A stretch of DNA of 64,000 nucleotides, from the NCBI RefSeq assembly GCF_023856365.1, contig NC_064539.1, positions 16,939,519-17,003,518 of the forward strand, in the 5' to 3' direction. Made by a program: the position numbers and the translations under genes. The DNA is from Brienomyrus brachyistius. Taxonomy: Eukaryota > Chordata > Actinopteri > Osteoglossiformes > Mormyridae. The number at the start of each line of letters is the position of its first letter. Positions within the stretch are counted from its first letter, which is position 1. The notes below the pieces were generated by a model. The model had not been told where the DNA came from. It worked only from the letters and a program-made list of their open reading frames with translations, and searched no databases. This document shows, one piece after another, positions 55,737 to 64,000 of this stretch.

Positions 55737-58700
55737 AATAATACTTAAATCTCTTTTCAAAAAGTATGTTGATGAACATTTATATTTTCAGTTATGCAAC
55801 AAAAACGTCGTGTTTTTTTTATTACATGTTACTGGCGGTGAAGCTCTGCATCAAAGGAACTGGAGATATCGGTACACTAATGTACCCATCATTGTCATGA
55901 AATATATTTCTGTGCATCTGAGCAATAACCAAAATGTGATTTTCATGTCATTGTAGATGGCATGAACTCTGCAAGGAAGCACTATGGACTGAAAAAACAA
56001 TGAAAATCCAAAATTTATGAAAATAGTCTGAGTGGTTGGGTTCAAATGGAGGCCTCCCAGCAAATTACTTACTCAGGCAATTCCTTCTCAAATATATTTT
56101 TGACTCCTGAACAATTAAAATCCATCCATCAGTCTCTCATTCATACTCTAACCTCTTACCCAGGTCAGGCTCACGTGGCTAAATAAAATATAATTTAGCA
56201 AATAAAGTTATGTGGCTGATTTCCGATTCCCTGACGTAATCACTTACAGTTCCTAAGTGTGGATAATTGCATAAATGGCTCTCCAGTTACATTATGTTTG
56301 GTGAATTTCAAGTGCAGGCATTAAAGATTAAATATGAACTATGTGAATCTGTGAACACTTAGGATAATTAAAAATGCACGTGACAGCTCTTCCATGACGA
56401 CAGGCTGAACCTCAGCAGACTCCATAGTTTTTCTGCAGAAGCTCCATCAGAGTGAATTCTCTCTTTAGTTTCTTAATTAATGCATTACGTGAAAGTGTAC
56501 TACTACAGTATCTGAACCCTCTCAAGTATTACCATTTATATAAAACGTTGAGTCTTTTTGGATATAACAGTACAGCCAGAGCAGCCTAAATGTAATTTAG
56601 TTGAGCAAATAATACACTGATTTATTTCCGTCATGCGCTGGGAAACCATGTGACATTACATTGTGACCACAGACACCACAATTATTCAGTACATGACTTG
56701 TAAACAGCCAAGTTGTGATTTACAATTTGCTGAAACGCAGTCCCTTAAAATAACCGCATTTGGATGTCCCATTGATTCCCAGTGATAGATGTTTGTGGGT
56801 GTCGTAGAAAGCAGGTTAGGGTTAGACACCAGGTAGGAGACCAGCAGGACAGGCCTGTGGTCACAGACATGCGGGGGTAGCCTCGCCACTCCACAGTGAC
56901 ACCTCACATTCTCTGCATTCCTGCTGACCCCTGACCCCTGTGATGACCCTCTCCATGAAACCAAACACTGTGGAACAGGAGGAATTCTGGCCCTTAGGCA
57001 AAGAAGATGCCCATTCTGTCCAGCAGGGGATGGCGCATCACTGCCTGACTTTGAATATTTTCCGCCACCCCCGTGGTCGTCATGAGGCTGGCACATGGGC
57101 TGGCCAGGGATGGGATAGGAAGGGATGGGGGGTCCCAAAGACTGGTGGTGCACAGAGGGGTGCAAATTTGAGGCCGGTGGCCCAGGACATTTCCTGCATT
57201 CTGACCTTCCGCTTCAGCGACGTGCAGCTCAACTGTCTGCGTCAAACCATTTTGACTTGGCGTCACCTCGACTGACACTGGGCATTTACAGACACTCTCC
57301 AAATAACTCTGCACACTTCATGCTGCGGGGCGCGTCAACGAGAGCAAATGGCTGCCAGATGTTGTCTTTACCTCAGGCATTACGAATATGGCCTGTACAG
57401 AGATGGTGCCGTGTCCCGTTATAGCTTTGTACAACGTGCTTCCAGATTCCAAGGCCAAGCACGTAGATCAGAATAGATGTTCAGTTAACACCTATGATGT
57501 CATACATAAACCATTATTTCAAGAATGAAGCTGACTGTAAGTGGACTTTAAGCTCACTGTGCAAAGGGATATAACTTTATTTATTCTGATTCAGCTGTAA
57601 TGTAAGTACTTTAATAAATGAATACCTACAACTGACAAAAAGGAAAGAAATGCATCTTATATCAAGTAGTGTGTTATTAATTTCTGTCTTGATTGGTTAG
57701 GCATACCCAGTACATTCTAGCCAGTTAACAGCAATGATTCGCATGACATTAAATGACACAAATTTACACTATAATAACAATTTTCTACGCTTTCCATCTG
57801 TGAGGGGTGAACAGAATTACACCGGACAAATGAAAGGGCAGAAATATCCACACTGGCAGTGCTCTAACAAAGGAAATGGCATAAAATTTTTTCATGTAAT
57901 AGTGGGCAGTGATAAAAGTCACTGCTGAGAGGTCGATTTTTGAACACTAAGGTCTGTGTTTCAAGATGGCAGTAATTTAATCTTAATTACAGCTATGGTG
58001 CTGAATAATTTGAGTTTACAAGTATATCGCATTGAACTACGGCGAGTCAAGATTCTCTGCAGTTCCCGGAATCTTTTTGACGAAAATCTGGAGACTTTGG
58101 GGTCAGCTGAATTACAGAATTGACAAAAATTTAAATGGGAAAGAGCTTTACAGAAAAGCATGAGAGGTTTTGTGGCCTGGATGCAGATGTTATGTGGTTC
58201 TTTTTCTTTGCCACGGCACCTGTGTGCTTTTCCTTTTAACTCTGCACTTTGAAAGCAGGCATTTTGTTTCCTTTGAAAAGCGCTCACCTGACCCGAGCAG
58301 AAGCTGCATAGCTGTCAAACATCCTCCATAAATGCCTGGAAGACGGAGGGAGGTTTCTGCTGGGCCTATTTCAGGCGGACCAGTTGAAAGAGCCTTGCAA
58401 CAGAACTCCATTCAGCTCAGATTAAGATCACATTTTGGGAAAGACAATAGGATCACTGATCTGAGCCCAGGAGTAACAGAGAAGAGTGAATGTCTTGCTT
58501 CTGACTCGGATGCCTTGGTCCATAATAGCTTGCCTTGTTTGCTGCTCCTCTGAGAACGAAACAACGTTCTCAAGAAACCGATTCTTCTTCTCAAAATGTA
58601 TATCCATTTTCAGCATAAAACAAGCATTAGGCGGCGACAATCCTTTTAACCTCTGACGTGGCCTTTTTCGGCAGTGCTCTCGATTTTTTCAGTGCAGGAT

Positions 58701-59031
58701 TCATTATGGAGCAAGTTCTAATTTCCCTGGATGAAAACGAATAAGGTTAAAGCCGACATGGATGGTCGGGCTCAGCTTCGGTATTTCATAGGATTATCTT
58801 ATTTTGTTCTTTTTCTCATGATCTTATCTTCCATCAGATTTTTATTATCCCCAAAAAACCTGCAGCCATTTCCAAATCTTTAATCAGACTGTCTTGGTAC
58901 TGATTAGGCTGAGATACACTTGGCAATGTCACCTAACTCCTGGATGTGAGGAAGGCAGGGAGTGAGGTCTCCATTACTATTCATGCCAGGCGGGTCACTG
59001 TCCTTCCACACGACAAACACGCCACATATGG
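55737..59031. other. intergenic, nothing recognised
   Basis: No repeat family or exon recognised in this 3.3 kb. The open frames of 100-160 codons near 56.7-57.4 kb overlap each other on both strands and have no domain resemblance. Confidence 0.55.
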
Positions 59032-59195
59032 CAGAGATAGAAAGTTCAGGTCCAGAAAGTGCAGATCCAAACCAAGATTTTGTTTCAACCAATCAGTTGA
59101 GTATAAAGAGTCACAGTCACAGAGGACTCAGCTGGTTGGTTGAAACAAAATCTTGGTCTGTTTTTAAACTTTCTGGACCTGAAATTTACACCTAC
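59032..59195. mobile_element. foldback MITE copy C
   Basis: Left arm gcagagatagaaagttcagg, then 'tccagaaagtgcagatccaa' and 'accaagattttgtttcaacc'. The right arm carries 'ggttgaaacaaaatcttggt' and 'aaactttctggacctgaaat' in inverted orientation. The arms match well, so the copy is nearly complete. Confidence 0.78.
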
Positions 59196-62049
59196 GCCAC
59201 ATAAAAATTCACTACTCTGCACCTACTTCATGAAACTGCTAAGCCACTCTGCAAAGAGCCTAAATTCACACATGCAGAAAGTGTGGAAATTGAAAGTGAA
59301 ATCTGCAAGATTTTTGGGGAAAAAAAAAAAAATTGTAATCGCAAGCTGGCTTCCAGTGATGGAGAAAGCTGTCATGCTGCATTTCAGCAATTTTCCTCAA
59401 GGGGTCCCTGTAGGCAGAATGTATTCAGAATTCATTGGATAAATGACACAGATGCATTCTGAATTACACGATATCTTTTTAATTATAAAATATCTGTGTA
59501 ATACAAGTCTGTACATTTTTCGCGAGAGAGAAAGCTCTAAATGTCAGGATAAATTCCCATCAATGATACGTTCAAAATTTTCCAAAATTTCCTCATTTTT
59601 CTGCAGAAAATTGAAGGGTTTCAAAAGTAAATTATCCGTTCAATGCCTTTCTTATTTTTTCTCATTTGCATTGATAGTCACTCTTTGTATTTTTATGTGG
59701 ATTAATGGGCAGTCAACCTTGTAAAAGTCTGACACGTTATCAGATTTCTTTAGACATAAATATGAATTGAATTGGCCAATTAGCAGCTTTGACCGGCATC
59801 AGTAAACGATGCCACTTCCTCCTTCTGTGTACCAGACTGTTCTGTCAACCAAACTGGCACAAACCGTGTGGCTGCTGTACTCGACCTGCAGCAGTAATCA
59901 GAGCTGTGAGACTATGCTGCAGATCTGTGGGCCACTGTACCAGCACCACCCTGACCCTCAATACTAACTGAAATGAACATTATATAATATGACTTTCATA
60001 TTTATTTGGCTTTATTAGAGGTGTTGTGTCTCATTTTTCAATTAAAGCTTTCTGGTACTCACAAAAACCTACTTTCATGGGTATTTTTTTAAATAAGAAT
60101 GGAATGACAAATTAATGTGAATCATCAGAAATCCTATTAATGTATTCAAATTCCAAGTAAAGTATATCAAATTTTCCGTAACCTCTAAATTTTTTCACCT
60201 TTTACGTGCAGCTTTTGAATGAAACCCAAATAAGCGCAACATAGTAGATCTATTTGCACTGAAATGCGCAGAAAATTAAATTATATTTACAACTTATGAA
60301 ATATTCTAACCCTTTCTGATAAGTCAACCACAGTGTATATTGACCTAAACATTTTGTAACCTGAAAATGGACTTTACTGCCTCCTCCAACAGTCCAAACT
60401 CCATATACATGTCATACTGCTATTTTTGTAGCGCTTCCAACATCTCTGGCTGTCAGCAAGTAAAATTACGAGCGACCTCTAGTCAGTTTTGTGTGCCGCG
60501 GACTCAGGCTCTGTGGGCTCATTACTGTTCCTCACCTCAGGGGCGTCCAAAATTCTGTCGCTCACATTAAGAAAGTCAGGGCATCGCTAATTGAACTGGA
60601 CTGCAGTGTGACAAGCCACTGTGAAAAGAATTAGTTAAACATTGCACTCACAGATCTCTGTCCAAGGCCAGTCCATCATTTCAATGGGACTGTCCTTCAT
60701 CTGTAGATTGCCAAACTTTTGCACATCATCCGAAAAAAGATTCCAGCAATCATTTTTTTTTTTTACATTTTTTTTCACATCCCTATCTGCAGACATCACA
60801 TTAGGATGGGTATATTTACAGATACGAATCAAGTTGATTAGTTCAAACTTTGCATATATCTCTGAAGTGTTCTCAGCTACTTATTACCAATCACTGCATT
60901 TTTCACACTGTCCCTAATGTTTTGGAAATGGGGTTGTACATCTATTATTATTATTATAATTTGACAGATGTCTCAATTTGAATTCTGTAAAAATATCATA
61001 GATTATTTTATAGTAGCAATTTCAGATTCAAAATGTATTTTTCTGCCTTGATCCATGAAGGAACTTTCTCCAAACTGTCCCAGGCTACCAATCTGGCACG
61101 GCATACATTCATCCACACAGAGCTGCATGGATGAGATCAAGGTGCCCAGGACATCCACACCCATCTGCTCCATGTGAGCCTTAACATACTATTGCAGTAA
61201 TGGGGCATGAAGTTGGTTTTGAGGTCCCCTTCTGGCTACATGGGCACTGCAGTGACGGCAATGATCCTCGCCATGCGGCTTACATTGGCTTCAGCAGAAT
61301 GCTTGGCACAGTCAGTGGAGTATTTTTGTGACTCTGCAGTGGCTTACTTCTGGCAAATAATGTTGCAGCTCAAATATTGGCTCTCTAAGGCCATTGGTAC
61401 TAGCGGTTCCCAACAGACTTCACAGATTGCTGTTTCCATCCATGCTCTTCTAAATTTTTCATGCTTGGTCAGGAGACTCGGCTACGGTGAATACAAGCTT
61501 CATACGCAAACAATGAACCTTACCACCTTCTCCATGGAATAAAATGTCTGGTGTGAACAGGGAAGGGACTCTTGTCATTGTCTCAGCACCCAAAATAAGG
61601 GGCAACTGTGGGACTGATGAAGTGAGAAGTGGGTCACAGCTTGGTGGAGGAAGGCAGAACCTCTGTTTGGGCCCCAGTCAGATAGCATCCTTTCCCACAA
61701 CGAGGGTACAGCAGAGAACCTGGACACGAATCAGCAGATACAGGAAGATAATTCAAGAAACTGCAATAGGCGCCTAACGTTAGCTAGGGGCAGCCAATCT
61801 GTCGTGGATACAGATCTGCCATTATCTCCGTAACACCACCACCTTCCTAGCACAGTACTCCAGGATTGGTCCCATAATCGATTTCTGCCTTTCCATTGAG
61901 ATACTACTCTATGAAGTTCTTTATGTGCCATTTCAACCCTTCTGAACCATACAGTTGTAACTTATTGAACCACCAATAATATCCAGTCACGGTGCTGTCC
62001 ATCCATGTGATGCATAGAGGCGATTCGGTGTATTGTGTGTGGCATACGG
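59196..62049. other. intergenic, mostly unrecognised
   Basis: Holds the transposon end at about 60948. The 61075-61950 part has a moderately coding-like appearance on the + strand (open 61207-61542) but no recognisable domain or splice pattern; it may be an old transposon or a pseudogene that I cannot name. Confidence 0.45.
60600..60948. mobile_element. DNA-transposon fragment with a 'ggggttgtaca' end
   Basis: The right end 'cactgtccctaatgttttgg' followed by aaatggggttgtaca resembles the terminal inverted repeat of an abundant fish DNA transposon (consensus remembered as tgtacaaccccaattcc...gttgggac). The segment to the left contains a T-rich run and 'cagatctctgtccaaggcca'. The left terminus is not identified, so the left border given is only a guess. 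Confidence 0.4.
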
Positions 62050-62185
62050 GGGGGTCTATTCTTCAGAGATCCAGAGAGTAAAAATCCAGTCCAAGATTTT
62101 GATTCGACCAAGCAGTTCAGAACACAAATACTCTCAGTCACTGGGTATTCAGCTGGTTTTCTGTCCCTGAACTATCCACCTCTAG
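62050..62185. mobile_element. foldback MITE copy D
   Basis: Retains 'cagagatccagagagtaaaa', 'atccagtccaagattttgat' and 'tcgaccaagcagttcag' on the left and 'ctgaactatccacctct' on the right. It is more decayed than copies B and C, with the right arm shortened. Confidence 0.65.
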
Positions 62186-64000
62186 TTACAAAAAAATGTA
62201 GAGACCAGCAGGGGGCCCCCTAGAGAGTGGGGCTCAGGGATGTTCACCTCTCTGCCCTCCACCAAACTCTGTTGACATTGCATGGACGCCCCTAAAAGAG
62301 GGTTTGGGGGCTTCCTCTCTCCCGTTATTATTTGTAAATGTGTCGTCCTTTATGACCTGGAGTCCAATGTTCGCCCCATTACGCAAAAATAATGATTTGT
62401 GCTCAGTCTGTTAGAGAGCTTCGGTGACAGTATTTTTCTTGTCCTTGCCCACTTCCACTGGAGGTTGTCCTACTTTCAAATTTTTAAATTGATGTAGGCT
62501 ATTTACTGAAAGTCGCGGTAAACAGGTATTCATTTTTATCATAAATTTATTCATTGTATTCCCTGATCTGGTGGAGAATTCCTGCAATTTTAGCACCAGC
62601 CTGGTGTCGTCTCCGCAGACACTTCGGTATGCAAGCCAATAACTCAAAAACCATCTGACAGATCTTTATCAAACTTTAACAAACATAAAGTCAAACATAT
62701 TAAACGCAAAAAGTAGAAATAGTTTTCTTCGCATTTGCTACACTGTTACACGCTCTTGTACACTTTGCAATGAGAATGTGAGCCACGCACATTACCGTTT
62801 AAAGGAAAGACATTCATCTTCCAGCCACTTAACCAGAACAGGGTTATCGAGCGTACAAAGTATACGACACATAACTACATTCTGACAAATGGATCCCAGA
62901 GTTGTCTGATGTATTAGGGCTGCAGAACTGAAAATGTTGAATGTTCAAAAATAAAATAAAAGTGACTGCAGGCTGCTCTAGGGCAAATAAAGTGCTAAAA
63001 TATTTGGGAGCTATTCAAGCACCACATTTTGCATATATCAAATCACTCCCAGAGGTAATTTAGAGAAACTCCTCTGTTCACTAACCAGAAGCAATATGGC
63101 TGTCACCAAGGTTTCATTTAGACAAGACAAGTTTCAAAATTGTTTCTTGCTGGCGCTGAGCAGGTCTTGGAAAATTCGAGACCCACTTCAACGAGGACTG
63201 AGGGACAGTGATCTGAAAAACGCAGAGCTGTTTGTTTGTGGCTGCTCTTCTTTGCCGAAAGCAGCCCCTCGTTTCCTCGGAGCAAAGCTGCTCTGATGCA
63301 CTGGTCTCTGCTTTGTAATTACGCCCCAAATCGGCAGCACGGGCCAATGAAACGGGGGCCGCTGAGGTGTCTTCCCCACCCAGTCGCGTGATTAAAGGGC
63401 TGCGGTTTCTGTAACGCCCTGTGTATGTTTTACTCAGACTTGTTTTAGACCGTGCCTGGTGCCATGACGAAGGACACACGACACGACAGAATACTGAGGG
63501 GCCACACAGGAGGACAGTGAAGGTACCGCGCTCCCATCTGGCCTGTTTGCCACGTTCCTGGAAGCGTAAATCCAAGTAGCGACAACAGGGCTGTCATGGA
63601 GAACCTGAACGTGTTCGGTCATGAGGGTCAGGGTTAGCATTGTCACTATTAATAATGCTATGTCATGATTTCTCCCGGTCCTTTTGCACAGTTTGTTATT
63701 GCATGCCTGACTGATTATGTCGGAAGGGGTGGATGAGCTAATACATATTCTGGGACAGAATTGGTGTTATTCAGGTAAATCTTATATTCAAAGAAATACA
63801 TACTCGTTATATGTTATGTCAAACACATTTTGCTCTCTACCGTTAAGGTTGTGGTTTGGGTGGTTTGGAAGGAAACATGCTTTGCAACCTTCAACAAAGC
63901 AGGAGGTACTTGCAGAGTAAAGGTACTGCAGAGATTTTAAAAATTGGGTGAGATTTATATACATTTTCAAATAAAAATTAAATTATTGTAGAGTTTCTAT
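62186..64000. other. intergenic, nothing recognised
   Basis: No exon, RNA gene or well-preserved repeat. The 153-codon open frame at 63575-63114 (-) has no domain resemblance. Confidence 0.55.

Overview
The window is vertebrate nuclear DNA, almost certainly from a teleost fish. The evidence is a vertebrate fibrillar-collagen gene with small phase-compatible exons, fish-type tRNA-derived SINEs, L2-like LINE and Tc1/mariner remnants, hAT-like MITEs, and many long CA, G/C and minisatellite arrays. The species cannot be fixed from the sequence. There is no prokaryotic gene organisation.

The only host gene I can support is the 5' part of a collagen type XXVII alpha-1 gene (col27a1; the a or b fish paralogue cannot be told apart here), on the minus strand across about 25.9 kb to position 1. 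Five coding exons join in frame: exon 1 (25853-25801, start codon), exon 2 (21684-21614, hydrophobic core of the signal peptide), exon 3 (15341-14077, TSPN/LamG-like domain, Pro/Thr/Ser/Lys-rich variable region and first Gly-X-Y triplets), exon 4 (8549-8496) and exon 5 (679-626), the last two being classic 54-bp collagen exons. Together they encode the first 499 residues. The remaining triple helix and the C-propeptide lie off the left edge. A CpG-rich stretch upstream of exon 1 (about 25.86-27.13 kb) is the likely promoter region.

The introns hold a 17-bp minisatellite abutting the exon 5 donor, a (CA)41 tract, a nested MITE pair, a 79-bp tandem array apparently derived from a SINE head, a G28 run, and a C17 run just upstream of the exon 3 acceptor.

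From about 27.2 kb to 64 kb I recognise no host gene. This part is intergenic or belongs to undetected non-coding sequence. It holds three well-preserved SINEs with target-site duplications, older SINE relics, an L2-like LINE 3' end, a Ty3/Gypsy fragment, a 5'-truncated Tc1/mariner pseudogene, a hAT-like MITE, foldback MITEs, and several minisatellites: 23 bp at 31.7-32.4 kb, 42 bp and 15 bp at 43.9-44.4 kb, 19 bp with higher-order structure at 47.9-49.2 kb, and a telomere-like block at 51.45-51.75 kb. Most long open frames in these arrays are products of the repeats and not genes.

I found no evidence for a novel multi-gene system. The most notable observations are structural: repeat tracts placed directly at col27a1 splice sites, and repeats built from pieces of other repeats.
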